This document shows, one piece after another, positions 25,283-34,583 of a DNA stretch of 45,324 nucleotides. Numbering within the stretch: the stretch's first letter is position 1; each line of letters begins with the position of its first letter. The notes beneath the pieces were generated by a model. That model made no database searches. It saw only the letters and a list, made by a program, of their open reading frames with translations, and had not been told where the DNA came from. A program made the translations under genes and the position numbers. The stretch is from assembly GCA_026419515.1 (NCBI GenBank), contig JANZZG010000054.1:1-45324 (forward strand). The letters run 5' to 3'. The stretch comes from Methylophilaceae bacterium (GTDB lineage Bacteria; Pseudomonadota; Gammaproteobacteria; Burkholderiales; Methylophilaceae).

Positions 25283-26025
25283 GTACTTTCCCGCATTTCA
25301 TTCAACCAGTGCGCTTCGCGCGCCCGCTCTGCGATCACGCAGCGCACCCGCATCAGCGCCACGACGATGGTATAGGCCCAGAACGCCAGCGCCATCAGCA
25401 GCACACCCCACAGCATGGGGGCCGCCATGGCAGGCGCCCGGGTCAGGCCGATGGAAGCGCCTTGATGCAAGGTATTCCACCATTCCACCGAAAAATAGAT
25501 GATGGGGACGTTGACCACCCCCACCAACGCCAGCACCGCCCCGGCACGGTCCGCCCGACGGGGATCCTCGATGGCGGACTGGAGCGCCATGAACCCGATG
25601 TAGAGAAACAGCAGGATCAGCTCGGAAGTCAGGCGTGCATCCCACACCCACCAGGTTCCCCAGGTGGGCCTGCCCCACAGCGATCCGGTGACCAGGGCAA
25701 GCAAGGTGAACATGGCACCAGTGGGGGCCAGCGCCTGCGCCATCATGAAAGAGAGCCGGGCGTTGAGAGCCAGGCCGATGCCTGCCCAGCCTGCCATGAC
25801 CAGATAGATGAACATCGACATCCACGCTGCCGGCACGTGGACGAAGATGATGCGATACACCTCGCCTTGCTGGAAGTCGGTAGGCGCAATGCACAAGGAG
25901 ATATACAGTCCACTGATCCCCAGCGTGACGGCGATGGCCGCAAACCACGGAATCATTTTTCCGGCCAAGGGATAGAACGCCTGCGGAGCGGCATAGCGAT
26001 ACCAGTTGATGCCGAAAAGACCCAT
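25279..26025 (-). CDS. ccmC: haem handling protein CcmC
   Basis: Inner-membrane protein of 248 residues with six spans that loads haem onto CcmE. Seen: the WWD motif [20 protein letters not shown] near 122-141, and the histidines in [10 protein letters not shown] and [11 protein letters not shown] that flank the haem site. One base separates it from ccmB and it overlaps ccmD by 4 nt. Confidence 0.96.
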   Translation of the reverse strand: MGLFGINWYRYAAPQAFYPLAGKMIPWFAAIAVTLGISGLYISLCIAPTDFQQGEVYRIIFVHVPAAWMSMFIYLVMAGWAGIGLALNARLSFMMAQALAPTGAMFTLLALVTGSLWGRPTWGTWWVWDARLTSELILLFLYIGFMALQSAIEDPRRADRAGAVLALVGVVNVPIIYFSVEWWNTLHQGASIGLTRAPAMAAPMLWGVLLMALAFWAYTIVVALMRVRCVIAERAREAHWLNEMREST

Positions 26026-26026
26026 T

Positions 26027-26701
26027 TCAATCCAACGCGATTCTCAAGGCGGCCGCAGTCGCATACGGGCCAAAGGCGGTCCCCAGCACCAGCAGCGCAC
26101 CCAGCAACGAGAGCGCCCCCTGGGGGCTGATGTCGGCCGCACTGGCCGCAGCGGCACCAGCGCCGAATATCAGCACTGGAACATACAATGGCAGCACCAG
26201 CAGTGCCACCAGCACGCCTGCCCCCCTGACGCCTAGCGTGAGTGCCGCACCGATGGCCCCGATCAGGCTGAGCGAGGGCGTCCCCAGTAGCAAGGAGAAA
26301 GTCAGCACCCCGGCCTCCTGCCATGAAAGACCAAACTGCAAACCCAGTAAAGGTGCCAGCAGGACCAAGGGCAGACCGAACACCAGCCAGTGCGCCATGA
26401 TCTTGACGCTGACCGCCAACGCCAATGGAACAGGCATTAGCAAAAGTTGTTCCAGCGTGCCGTCGGCAAAATCGGCGGCGAACAGCCGTCCCAGCGATAA
26501 CATCACCGACAACAGGGCGGCGACCCATAGCACACCAGGACCCATGACACGTAGCAGGGATGGCTCCGCGCCCACCCCCAGCGGAAACAGGCTCACCGAT
26601 ATGACGAAGAAAAACAATACGGCCACCAGATCCGAACGGCGGCGCAAGGTCAGCATAAGTTCGCGCCACAGCAGCCAGCGCAGGATGGCGAGCGTATTCA
26701 T
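26027..26701 (-). CDS. ccmB: ABC permease CcmB
   Basis: Membrane subunit of the CcmAB transporter that drives release of holo-CcmE. In 224 residues there are six hydrophobic segments, with the family start LRWLLWRELMLTLRRRSDL and the FADGTLEQLLLMPVPL region. I take ATG 26701, which overlaps the ccmA stop by 4 nt, over the longer open frame inside ccmA. Confidence 0.94.
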   Translation of the reverse strand: MNTLAILRWLLWRELMLTLRRRSDLVAVLFFFVISVSLFPLGVGAEPSLLRVMGPGVLWVAALLSVMLSLGRLFAADFADGTLEQLLLMPVPLALAVSVKIMAHWLVFGLPLVLLAPLLGLQFGLSWQEAGVLTFSLLLGTPSLSLIGAIGAALTLGVRGAGVLVALLVLPLYVPVLIFGAGAAAASAADISPQGALSLLGALLVLGTAFGPYATAAALRIALD

Positions 26702-27315
26702 CCTGTAAGATTCAGGGTGCACAGGGCATGCGCCGCCAGAATGGAGCGCTGGTGCGTCGTCAGCACCACCATCCCGCCATCCGCCAGATGGGTTTCCAGT
26801 CGGCTTTCCAACAGCGCCACGGCCGGGGCGTCCAGCGCGGTGAACGGCTCGTCCAGTATCCACAGCGGACGGGCATCCAGCCACAGGCGCGCCAACGCCA
26901 GACGTCGTCGCTGGCCTTGTGACAGCAGGCGTGCCGGCAGGTTTGCATGGCGGGCCAAGCCAACCATCTCAAGCGCCGCCTTTAGGCTGGCGGGAGCAGT
27001 GACGATCCCCGCCAGCCGGCTGGTGACCAGCAGATTCTCCATGACCGTCAGGTCGTCCTTGAGGGCGGGCTGGTCACCCCAATAAAGCAGATCGCCCACA
27101 TAGGCTTCTCTTGCATCGAAGATGTCACAACCTTGCCATGACACCGTGCCCGATGCCGGACGAGACAAGCCGGCCAAGATGCGCAGCAGGCTGGTTTTGC
27201 CGCTGCCGTTGGGGCCCTGCACATGGAGCAGTTCCCGAGCGCGCACCACGAAGTTCACGTCATGAAATAGCCGGCGCCCACCGCGCAGACATTCGAGCCT
27301 TTCGACTACCAGCAT
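26698..27315 (-). CDS. ccmA: ABC ATPase CcmA
   Basis: ATP-binding subunit of CcmAB in 205 residues. Seen: Walker A GPNGSGKT at 34-41, the LSQGQRRRLAL signature at 131-141 (LSxGQ variant), Walker B LWILDEP at 151-157, and H-loop TTHQ near the end. It begins right after the folA stop codon with no gap, tying the cytochrome c genes to the preceding biosynthetic genes. Confidence 0.95.
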   Translation of the reverse strand: MLVVERLECLRGGRRLFHDVNFVVRARELLHVQGPNGSGKTSLLRILAGLSRPASGTVSWQGCDIFDAREAYVGDLLYWGDQPALKDDLTVMENLLVTSRLAGIVTAPASLKAALEMVGLARHANLPARLLSQGQRRRLALARLWLDARPLWILDEPFTALDAPAVALLESRLETHLADGGMVVLTTHQRSILAAHALCTLNLTG

Positions 27316-27816
27316 TCAACCGCTCTTCGGGGAGGGCGCCCGCTTTTCCAGCCGGACGAAAGAAAAATGCAAGCCCTGCGCACTGACGTGCGTCTCCCGC
27401 TCTTTTTCTTCCCAGACCGCACGGTCATAATCGGGGAAGCGCACATCCCCCTCGAAATCACCATCGATTTCGGTCAAATAAAGGCGTTGCGCAATGGGCA
27501 GTGCCTCCCGATAAAGTGCCGCCCCGCCGATGACGAATACTTCCGGATCATCCTCACAGGCCGCGATCGCCAGACGCAGAGAGCTCTCCACCCGTGCCCC
27601 CGGCACCTGGTAGCCGGGCGAGCGACTGACGATGACCGTCGTCCTGCCTGGCAGCAGTCGCCCCAGGGATTCATAGGTGCGACGCCCCATGATGATGTGA
27701 TGCCCCATGGTCAGCGCCTTGAAGCGCTTGAGATCTTCCGGCAAATGCCACGGTAGCGCATTGTCCCGACCGATGATGCCGTTGCGTGACACGGCTGCGA
27801 TCACCGACAGGATCAT
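27316..27816 (-). CDS. folA: dihydrofolate reductase
   Basis: Reduces dihydrofolate to tetrahydrofolate with NADPH. In 166 residues: [20 protein letters not shown] with the substrate-binding aspartate (D27-type position), [11 protein letters not shown], and [13 protein letters not shown]. No resistance-type features are evident. It overlaps thyA by 4 nt, a common pairing because ThyA produces dihydrofolate, and directly abuts ccmA. Confidence 0.95.
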   Translation of the reverse strand: MILSVIAAVSRNGIIGRDNALPWHLPEDLKRFKALTMGHHIIMGRRTYESLGRLLPGRTTVIVSRSPGYQVPGARVESSLRLAIAACEDDPEVFVIGGAALYREALPIAQRLYLTEIDGDFEGDVRFPDYDRAVWEEKERETHVSAQGLHFSFVRLEKRAPSPKSG

Positions 27817-28607
27817 ACGGCCACGGGCGCCTTGATGGCAGGATGAGGATCGTAGTTTTCCAAGGTAAAGTCTTCGTAACGGAAACCAAAAATGTCCTTT
27901 ACTGCCGGATTGATGTGCAGGGTCGGCAAGGGGCGTGGCGTGCGCGACAGCTGCTCGCGCGCCTGCTCCAGATGATTGAGGTATAGATGCGCATCCCCCA
28001 GCGTATGCACCAATTCCCCGGGCTCGAGGTCACACACCTGTGCCATCATCATGGTCAACAAGGCATAAGAGGCGATGTTGAACGGCACGCCGAGGAAGAC
28101 GTCCGCGCTACGCTGGTAGAGCTGGCAGGAGAGTTTGCCATCCGCCACATAGAACTGGAAGAAGGCATGGCAGGGAGGCAGTTTCATTTTGTCGATGTCG
28201 GCGACGTTCCACGCCGACACGATCAGGCGGCGCGAATCCGGATTGGTTTTGATCATCTCGACCACCTGCGCGATCTGGTCGATGTGGCCGCCGTCGGGGG
28301 TGGGCCATGAGCGCCACTGGTAGCCATACACCGGGCCGAGGTCGCCGTTCTCGTCAGCCCATTCGTCCCAGATAGTGACACCATGCGCCTTGAGATAGGC
28401 TATGTTGGTGCTGCCCTGCAAAAACCACAGCAGCTCGTGGACGATGGATTTAAAGTGCACCTTCTTGGTGGTAAGCAAGGGAAAGCCTTGCTGCAGGTCG
28501 AAACGCATCTGGTAGCCGAACACCGACAATGTGCCGGTGCCGGTGCGGTCTTGCTTTTTGTGACCGTGTTCGAGGATGTGACGCATCAGGTCGAGATAAA
28601 TCTTCAT
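27813..28607 (-). CDS. thyA: thymidylate synthase
   Basis: Methylates dUMP to dTMP using methylene-tetrahydrofolate. Exactly 264 residues, as in E. coli. Seen: [20 protein letters not shown], the catalytic cysteine in [12 protein letters not shown] near 146, [18 protein letters not shown], and the C-terminal VAV. Start at ATG 28607, which overlaps the thrC stop by 4 nt. The dcd gene elsewhere in this window feeds the same pathway. Confidence 0.96.
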   Translation of the reverse strand: MKIYLDLMRHILEHGHKKQDRTGTGTLSVFGYQMRFDLQQGFPLLTTKKVHFKSIVHELLWFLQGSTNIAYLKAHGVTIWDEWADENGDLGPVYGYQWRSWPTPDGGHIDQIAQVVEMIKTNPDSRRLIVSAWNVADIDKMKLPPCHAFFQFYVADGKLSCQLYQRSADVFLGVPFNIASYALLTMMMAQVCDLEPGELVHTLGDAHLYLNHLEQAREQLSRTPRPLPTLHINPAVKDIFGFRYEDFTLENYDPHPAIKAPVAV

Positions 28608-30049
28608 CCCCTTGCTTCCTGGCACACGTGCTCGGCGATGAACCGTTTCACTGCTGCGGCATCGGCCTCCATCACCTCGAAGCGCTGCGGCAAGTCCTCC
28701 AGTCCGACGAGATCGACCGGACGTTCTGGCATACGGCCCAACGCCTCCTGGATGGCATCCTCGAATTTGGCAGGTAAGGCGGTTTCCAATACCACCATGG
28801 GAATTCCGTGCTCCCGGTATCTTAAAGCGACCGTGACGCCGTCTGCCGTATGGGGGTCGATGACGACGCCGTAATGTTCATATACGTTACGGATCGTCTG
28901 TATGCGCATCGCATGGCAGCTGGAGCCAGAGACGAAACCATAATCCTGCACGCGGTCGAAATATCCATCCACCTTGAGATCGGCCGCCCCGCCTCGGTCC
29001 ACTTGCCCCCATAGCGCGCGGACCTTGGCAGCATCCCGACCGACCAGGTCGAACACGAAGCGCTCGAAATTGGACGCCTTGCTGATGTCCATGGACGGGC
29101 TGCTGGTGTGGTAGGTATGGGCGGCATCCCGCGGCCGATAGACGCCGGTGCGGAAAAACTCGTCCAGCACGTCGTTCTCGTTGGTCGCCACCACCAGCTT
29201 GTGCACCGGCAACCCCATCATGCGCGCGATGTGCCCGGCGCAGACGTTGCCGAAATTGCCCGAAGGTACGGTGAAGCTGACCTGCTCATCGTTGCTGCGC
29301 GTGACCGCGAAATAGCCTTTGAAGTAATACACCACCTGCGCCGCGACGCGCGCCCAGTTGATGGAATTGACCGCGCCGATCTTGTATTGCTGCTTGAAGG
29401 CAGCATCGTTGGACACCGCCTTGACGATGTCCTGGCAGTCGTCGAACACGCCGCGAATCGCAATGTTGAAGATGTTGGGGTCTTGCAGGCTATACATCTG
29501 CGCGGTCTGGAAGCGGCTCATCCTCTGGTGGGGAGACAGCATGAACACACGGATGCCTTTTTTCCCGCGCATGGCGTATTCGGCGGAGGAGCCGGTATCG
29601 CCCGAGGTGGCGCCGAGGATGTTGATCTCGCGCCCGGTCTTGGCCAGCACGTACTCGAACAGGTTGCCGAGCAGCTGCATCGCCATGTCTTTGAACGCCA
29701 GCGTCGGCCCGTTGGACAGCGAGAGCAGGTAAAAGCCGTCCTCCAGCATGAGCGTGGGCGTGATGTCCTGCGGATTCTGGCCTGCGCGCACATGGCGATA
29801 GATTTCGGCGGTGTAGGTCTGGTCGATGAGACGGCGCAGGTCGGCGGCTGGAATGTCATCGGCGAAGCGCGACAGAATGGTGAAGGCCAATTCGCGGTAG
29901 TTCATGCCGCGCATGGCGGCCAGATCGGTTTCCGTGAACTTGGGATAGCTTTCCGGCAGGTAGAGCCCGCCGTCGGGGGCCAGGCCGCCCAGCAGGATTT
30001 CGCTGAAGGTCTGGGGCGGGGATGACCCGCGCGTGCTGACGTATTTCAT
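28604..30049 (-). CDS. thrC: threonine synthase
   Basis: PLP enzyme of 481 residues converting O-phosphohomoserine to threonine. It is the longer, yeast/proteobacterial subgroup. Seen: MKYVSTRG start, [11 protein letters not shown] with the PLP-binding lysine, [20 protein letters not shown], and [21 protein letters not shown]. Overlaps hom upstream and thyA downstream by 4 nt each. Confidence 0.96.
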   Translation of the reverse strand: MKYVSTRGSSPPQTFSEILLGGLAPDGGLYLPESYPKFTETDLAAMRGMNYRELAFTILSRFADDIPAADLRRLIDQTYTAEIYRHVRAGQNPQDITPTLMLEDGFYLLSLSNGPTLAFKDMAMQLLGNLFEYVLAKTGREINILGATSGDTGSSAEYAMRGKKGIRVFMLSPHQRMSRFQTAQMYSLQDPNIFNIAIRGVFDDCQDIVKAVSNDAAFKQQYKIGAVNSINWARVAAQVVYYFKGYFAVTRSNDEQVSFTVPSGNFGNVCAGHIARMMGLPVHKLVVATNENDVLDEFFRTGVYRPRDAAHTYHTSSPSMDISKASNFERFVFDLVGRDAAKVRALWGQVDRGGAADLKVDGYFDRVQDYGFVSGSSCHAMRIQTIRNVYEHYGVVIDPHTADGVTVALRYREHGIPMVVLETALPAKFEDAIQEALGRMPERPVDLVGLEDLPQRFEVMEADAAAVKRFIAEHVCQEARG

Positions 30050-31359
30050 TTGCCCAGTTCTTCCATGCGGATGCGCGTGACCTTGCCGGAGAGGGTGGGG
30101 AGCGCTTCGATGCGGGCGATCGCCTGATTGATGTTCTTCTCCCGTGTGATGTGGGTGAGGATGATGATGTTCGCCTCGGTTTCGTCATCCTGCGGCTCTT
30201 TCTGCATCATGGCATCGATCGAGATGTCGAGGTCGGCCAGGATGCGGGTCACCTCGGCCAGCACGCCGGGCTGATCCTTGGCGCGCAGACGCAGGTAATA
30301 GGCGGTGCGTACCTCTTCCATCGGCAGGATGGGCAAATCGGCCAGCTGGTCGGGCTGGAACGCCAGGTGCGGCACGCGATGGTGCGGGTCGGCGGTGTGC
30401 ATGCGGGTGACGTCCACCAGGTCGGCCACCACCGCGGAGGCGGTCGGCTCGGCGCCGGCGCCGGCGCCGTAATAGAGGGTGGCCCCCACGGCGTCGCCTT
30501 TCACCAGCACCGCGTTCATGGCGCCGTTGACGTTGGCGATCAGGCGCTTTTCCGGGATCAGCGTGGGATGCACACGCAGCTCCACCCCTTTTTCGGTGTG
30601 CTTGGTGATGCCCAGCAGCTTGACCCGGTAGCCCAGTTCCTCGGCATAGCGGATGTCGTCCCCGGCCAGCCCGGAAATGCCCTCGGTGTAGGCTTTGTCG
30701 AACTGCATGGGGATACCGAAGGCGATCGCCGCCATGATGGTCAGCTTGTGCGCAGCGTCGATGCCTTCCACGTCGAAAGTCGGATCGGCCTCGGCATAGC
30801 CCAGGCGCTGTGCCTCCTGCAGCACCGCGCCGAACTCCAGGCCCTTTTCACGCATCTCGGTGAGGATGAAGTTGGTGGTACCGTTGATGATGCCGGCGAT
30901 CCACTCGATGCGGTTGGCGGTGAGCCCCTCGCGCAGCGCCTTGATGATGGGGATGCCGCCGGCGACCGCGGCTTCGAATGCCACCATCACGCCTTTTTGC
31001 TGCGCGGCGGCGAAGATTTCGTTGCCATGCACCGCCAGCAGCGCCTTGTTGGCGGTCACCACGTGCTTGCCGTGGGCGATCGCCTCGAGCACCAGCGTCC
31101 TCGCCACGTCCGTGCCGCCGATCAGCTCGACCACGATGTCGATGGCAGGATCCCGGACGATGGAAAATGCGTCGTCGGTCACGGCGACCTCGCCCTGGGT
31201 GACCTTGCGTGCGAGATCGAGGTTGCGGTCCGCCACCTTGACGATGCGGATGGGCCGACCGGCACGCCGGGTGATGACTTCCTGGTTGCGTTTGAGCACC
31301 GTCCAGGTGCCGCCGCCGACAGTGCCGATGCCGAGCAGGCCTACGTGGATGGGTTTCAT
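30046..31359 (-). CDS. hom: homoserine dehydrogenase
   Basis: Reduces aspartate semialdehyde to homoserine. In 437 residues: N-terminal Rossmann GLLGIGTVGGGTW at 8-20, the NKALLAVHG segment, catalytic domain with GIINGTTNFILTEM and EADPTFDVEGIDAAHKL, and a C-terminal ACT domain (about 355-430, KDQPGVLAEVTRILADLDIS) that normally gives threonine feedback. Monofunctional, without an aspartokinase domain. Its neighbour thrC completes threonine synthesis after phosphorylation by a homoserine kinase not found in this window. Confidence 0.96.
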   Translation of the reverse strand: MKPIHVGLLGIGTVGGGTWTVLKRNQEVITRRAGRPIRIVKVADRNLDLARKVTQGEVAVTDDAFSIVRDPAIDIVVELIGGTDVARTLVLEAIAHGKHVVTANKALLAVHGNEIFAAAQQKGVMVAFEAAVAGGIPIIKALREGLTANRIEWIAGIINGTTNFILTEMREKGLEFGAVLQEAQRLGYAEADPTFDVEGIDAAHKLTIMAAIAFGIPMQFDKAYTEGISGLAGDDIRYAEELGYRVKLLGITKHTEKGVELRVHPTLIPEKRLIANVNGAMNAVLVKGDAVGATLYYGAGAGAEPTASAVVADLVDVTRMHTADPHHRVPHLAFQPDQLADLPILPMEEVRTAYYLRLRAKDQPGVLAEVTRILADLDISIDAMMQKEPQDDETEANIIILTHITREKNINQAIARIEALPTLSGKVTRIRMEELGK

Positions 31360-31377
31360 ACGCTTGCTACCTTACGA

Positions 31378-32628
31378 TCATTTGGCAGCGCCATGGCGCT
31401 TGCGATACTGTTCGAGGAATTTGGCAATACGACCGATGGCTTCGGTGAGATCATCGGTGTTAGGAAGAAACACCAGCCGGAAATGATCCGGATGTGGCCA
31501 GTTGAAACCACTGCCCTGCACCAACAACACTTTTTCCTCCAGCAGCAGATCGAGGATGAATTGCTGGTCGTCATCGATGGGATAAAGCTTGGGATCGAGA
31601 CGCGGGAACAGGTACATGGCTGCCTTGGGATGGCTGCAGGTCACCCCTGGAATTTCGGTCAGCAGCTGGTAAGCGAGATCACGCTGGCGGCACAGTCGCC
31701 CCCCCGGCGCGACGAGTTCGTTGATGCTCTGGTAGCCCCCCAGGGCGGTCTGGATGGCGAACTGCCCCGGCACGTTGGCGCACAGCCGCATCGAAGCCAG
31801 CATGTTGAGTCCCTCGATGTAGTCCCTGGCATGCCGCTTTTCCCCCGAGACCACCAGCCAACCGGCCCGATAGCCGCACGCACGGTAGTTCTTGGACAGC
31901 CCATTGAAGGTGACGAACAACACGTCATCCGCCAGCGCGGCGATCGAGGTGTGCTGGTGACCGTCATACAACACCTTGTCGTAGATCTCGTCGGCAAAGA
32001 TGATCAGATCGTGCCGGCGCGCGATGTCGACCATGCCTTCAAGGATTTCGCGCGGATACAGCGCCCCGGTCGGGTTGTTGGGATTGATGACGACCAGCCC
32101 GCGCGTATCCGGCGTGATCTTGGCTTCGATGTCCCTGAGATCGGGCAGCCAGTCGGATTGCTCATCGCACAGATAATGGCGTGGCGTACCACCAGACAGG
32201 CTCACTGCCGCCGTCCACAGCGGATAGTCCGGCGCCGGCACCAGCACCTGGTCGCCATTGTTGAGCAGGGCGTTCATCGCCATGACGATGAGTTCGGACA
32301 CGCCGTTGCCGATGATGACGTCATCGGTGGTCACCCCAGAAATCTGTTTTTGCTGGGTATAGTGCACGATAGCGCGGCGGGCGGCGAACAGCCCTTTGGA
32401 GTCGCTATACCCGGAAGCATCGCGCATGTTGTGGATGACGTCCTGCACGATCTCCTCCGGCGCTTCGAAACCGAACGGCGCTGGATTGCCGATGTTGAGC
32501 TTGATGATGCGGTGCCCTTCGTCCTCCATTTGGCGTGCACGCGCCAGCACCGGGCCACGAATGTCGTAGCACACCTTGTCGAGCTTGGAAGATTTGAGTA
32601 TGGGCTGCACGATGATTGGGTTACGCAC
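31378..32628 (-). CDS. alaC: AlaC-type alanine aminotransferase
   Basis: Fold-type I PLP aminotransferase of 416 residues, probably making alanine from pyruvate. Seen: VCYDIRGPVL near the N-terminus, YSDSKGLFAARRAIV, NPNNPTGALYP, and K247 as the PLP lysine in FNGLSKNYRACGYRAG. The first possible start is GTG at 32628, inside an inverted repeat and without a clear Shine-Dalgarno; GTG at 32610 is an alternative. It heads the long operon, 18 bases before hom. In many betaproteobacteria this gene precedes hom-thrC. Confidence 0.9.
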   Translation of the reverse strand: MRNPIIVQPILKSSKLDKVCYDIRGPVLARARQMEDEGHRIIKLNIGNPAPFGFEAPEEIVQDVIHNMRDASGYSDSKGLFAARRAIVHYTQQKQISGVTTDDVIIGNGVSELIVMAMNALLNNGDQVLVPAPDYPLWTAAVSLSGGTPRHYLCDEQSDWLPDLRDIEAKITPDTRGLVVINPNNPTGALYPREILEGMVDIARRHDLIIFADEIYDKVLYDGHQHTSIAALADDVLFVTFNGLSKNYRACGYRAGWLVVSGEKRHARDYIEGLNMLASMRLCANVPGQFAIQTALGGYQSINELVAPGGRLCRQRDLAYQLLTEIPGVTCSHPKAAMYLFPRLDPKLYPIDDDQQFILDLLLEEKVLLVQGSGFNWPHPDHFRLVFLPNTDDLTEAIGRIAKFLEQYRKRHGAAK

Positions 32629-32645
32629 TTTTTTCGAAAGTGCGT
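32623..32645. promoter_or_regulatory. inverted repeat over the alaC GTG start, between divergent genes
   Basis: ACGCACTTT at 32623-32631 pairs perfectly with AAAGTGCGT at 32637-32645 around a 5-base loop. On the minus strand a TAGAAT box lies at 32652-32647, so an alaC transcript could start near or within this hairpin, with the GTG start in its stem. Confidence 0.45.
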
Positions 32646-32678
32646 TATTCTAACCGAAAGACCTCCTGCAGACAGCCC

Positions 32679-33047
32679 ATGAAGTTGCACCTGATTCAAG
32701 CGGAAGGCCGTCACCTCGTCACCGGGTACGGGTCAGGCTGGATAGAGATCGATGCGACACGCCATTTCGCCAGCCTGATACTCACCCCCCACCAGCTCCT
32801 TACGGACTGGCCGGTCGGGGACTTCGAAGCCTTGTCGGCCGGTGCATTTCAGCCCGCGCTCGCGTTGAATCCGGAAATCCTGCTGCTGGGCACCGGTGAT
32901 CGGCTGCGCTTCCCGGCAGCGGCCGTGCTCCAGCCACTGATCGATGCGAAGCTGGGGTATGAAGTGATGAGTACGGCCGCCGCCTGCCGCACCTACAACA
33001 TCCTGATGGCCGAAGGACGGCGCGTGGCAGCGGCACTCATTCTCTGA
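32679..33047 (+). CDS. Mth938/Xcc1710-like domain protein (DUF498)
   Basis: A 122-residue single-domain protein. The central LNPEILLLGTGDRLRFP and the C-terminal YEVMSTAAACRTYNILMAEG are hallmarks of the Mth938-like family, related to the mitochondrial complex I assembly factor NDUFAF3. Bacterial function is not established. Start at ATG 32679, where the family begins MKLHLI. Divergent from alaC and first of three genes in the same direction. Confidence 0.85.
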   Translation: MKLHLIQAEGRHLVTGYGSGWIEIDATRHFASLILTPHQLLTDWPVGDFEALSAGAFQPALALNPEILLLGTGDRLRFPAAAVLQPLIDAKLGYEVMSTAAACRTYNILMAEGRRVAAALIL

Positions 33048-33075
33048 TCGTCCGCATTTCTGCTAGACTTTCCTC

Positions 33076-33423
33076 ATGATTTCGATCACGACCCACAACA
33101 ACCTGGTGTCTGCCGCCGTGCTTGGCAATTTTACGCTGGCCGATTTTCGGGAGTTCGAAGAGCATGTGCGCTACGTGCTGCGCTTTAATGGCAAGGCCAA
33201 TCTGTTGATCGACCTGCGTGACATGGTATCGCAGACGCTGGATGTCGCGCTGGAAGAATTGCGCTTCACCCGCAACCACCCAGAGGCTTTCGAAAAGATC
33301 GCAATCGTGACGGAAAATCCTTGGCAGCAGTGGGAAGCGTTACTTTCCAACCTGTTCGTGAACGCGACTATCGAAGCCTTCAGCGACGAAGCATCGGCGA
33401 TGGCCTGGCTCAACCAACCCTGA
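33076..33423 (+). CDS. SpoIIAA-like (STAS-related) protein
   Basis: A 115-residue cytoplasmic protein of the SpoIIAA-like family (DUF3478). Seen: ADFREFEEHVRYVLRFNGKA, LLIDLRDMVSQTLDVALEEL and EKIAIVTENPWQQWE, the alternating pattern of the STAS-like fold. It lacks the serine phosphorylation context of true anti-anti-sigma factors, so it may bind lipids or other ligands. Starts 28 bases after the preceding gene. Role unknown. Confidence 0.75.
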   Translation: MISITTHNNLVSAAVLGNFTLADFREFEEHVRYVLRFNGKANLLIDLRDMVSQTLDVALEELRFTRNHPEAFEKIAIVTENPWQQWEALLSNLFVNATIEAFSDEASAMAWLNQP

Positions 33424-33437
33424 AGGAGGATGAAACG

Positions 33438-33929
33438 ATGAAACCCTGCTTGCCCTTGGTTGGCATACTGTTACTTCTGTCCAGCACGGGTGCCCTGGCC
33501 GAGTATTCCTGCCCGGCACTGGATGATGCGCGGGGAGGTTGGCTACCGCCGGATTGTCCGGTGACCTTGGCCGCATGCAAAGAATGCGGCACGGTGGAAC
33601 GCGTGCAAATGGTGGAAACCGACGAGGCATCGGGGATCGGTGCGGTGGCAGGTGCGGTGGCGGGTGGCCTGCTCGGCAACCAGGTGGGTAAAGGCAGGGG
33701 CCGGACGTTGGCCACCATCGCCGGCGCAGTGGGCGGCGGCGTGGCCGGCCATTACGGGGAAAAATACCTGCGCAAGAAAACGCGCTGGGACGTCACCGTG
33801 CTGATGGATGACGGCAGCCGCAAGACCATCGGCTTCGATGCCAACCCCGGCTACGCCGTGGGCGACAAAGTGCGGGTGACCGACGGTACGCTTTCGAGAA
33901 ACACGACATCCGCGCGCGAGGCGCGCTGA
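33438..33929 (+). CDS. secreted glycine-zipper (2TM/SlyB-like) protein
   Basis: A 163-residue exported protein. Signal peptide about 1-21 (cleavage after ALA), four cysteines in the first mature part (CPALDD, DCPVTLAACKEC), then a glycine zipper GAVAGAVAGGLLGNQVGKGR and GAVGGGVAGHYGEKY (about 69-106) that can insert in a membrane, and a beta-rich tail. No lipobox cysteine is positioned at the cleavage site. SlyB/PcpY-like outer-membrane stress proteins share the zipper. ATG 33438 is preceded by GAGGA. Confidence 0.8.
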   Translation: MKPCLPLVGILLLLSSTGALAEYSCPALDDARGGWLPPDCPVTLAACKECGTVERVQMVETDEASGIGAVAGAVAGGLLGNQVGKGRGRTLATIAGAVGGGVAGHYGEKYLRKKTRWDVTVLMDDGSRKTIGFDANPGYAVGDKVRVTDGTLSRNTTSAREAR

Positions 33930-33944
33930 TCGGGGGGCTCGTTT

Positions 33945-34583
33945 TCAGGGGTCGATCAGGCCGCAGCGCATTGCGATCAGCGCCAGATCGGCAGAAGTGT
34001 TGGCGCCCAGTTTCTGCTTGATGTTGTAAAGGTGGGTGCCGACGGTGCGTGGGCTGAGGTTGAGTGTTTCGGCAATCTCGTTGGTGGTCTTGCCCTTGGC
34101 GAGGGCGATGAAGACTTCGAATTCCCGCGCCGAGAGCACGTCGACCGGGTTCTTTTCACCCGACAGCTGCTGGATGGCCATTTGTTGCGCCACACTGGCC
34201 TCCAGGTATTTCTTGCGGCTGGCCACGGTACGGATCGCCTTGATCAGCTCTTCGGCTGCGCTGCGTTTGGTGAGATAACCCATCGCCCCGGCATTGAGCA
34301 CACGTTTTGGATGAATGGAATCCTCGTGTGCCGACAGCACCAGGATACGTGCGTGGGGATCCTTGGCCATGATACGCTCGATGGCTTCCAGCCCACCGAT
34401 GCCGGGCATGGTGATGTCCATCACCACCACGTCCGGATGATGTTCCATATAGCTACGCACCGCTTGTTCACCACTCTCTGCTTCGGCGACCACCTTGATG
34501 TCGGGGGCAGCTTCCAAAAGCAGCCTGAACCCCATGCGTACTACCGCATGATCGTCCACCAGCATGACATTGATACCGCTCAT
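33945..34583 (-). CDS. NarL/FixJ-family response regulator
   Basis: Two-component regulator of 212 residues: receiver domain about 4-118 with DD (10-11), phospho-acceptor D56 in VVVMDITMPG, T/S and K105-type residue in GYLTKRS, then a LuxR-type HTH about 145-207 (LSAREFEVFIALAKGKTTNE, LNLSPRTVGTHLYNIKQKL). The receiver pairs with the kinase gene just upstream, whose stop overlaps this start (ATGA). UvrY/GacA-like by layout; targets are unknown. Confidence 0.92.
   Translation of the reverse strand: MSGINVMLVDDHAVVRMGFRLLLEAAPDIKVVAEAESGEQAVRSYMEHHPDVVVMDITMPGIGGLEAIERIMAKDPHARILVLSAHEDSIHPKRVLNAGAMGYLTKRSAAEELIKAIRTVASRKKYLEASVAQQMAIQQLSGEKNPVDVLSAREFEVFIALAKGKTTNEIAETLNLSPRTVGTHLYNIKQKLGANTSADLALIAMRCGLIDP

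Noticed and set aside
30151-32682. 843-codon plus-strand open frame opposite hom and alaC
   Set aside because: It has no recognisable domain and is rich in H, D, G, V and Q, as expected for the complement of high-GC coding DNA. The minus-strand hom and alaC genes have full family motifs.
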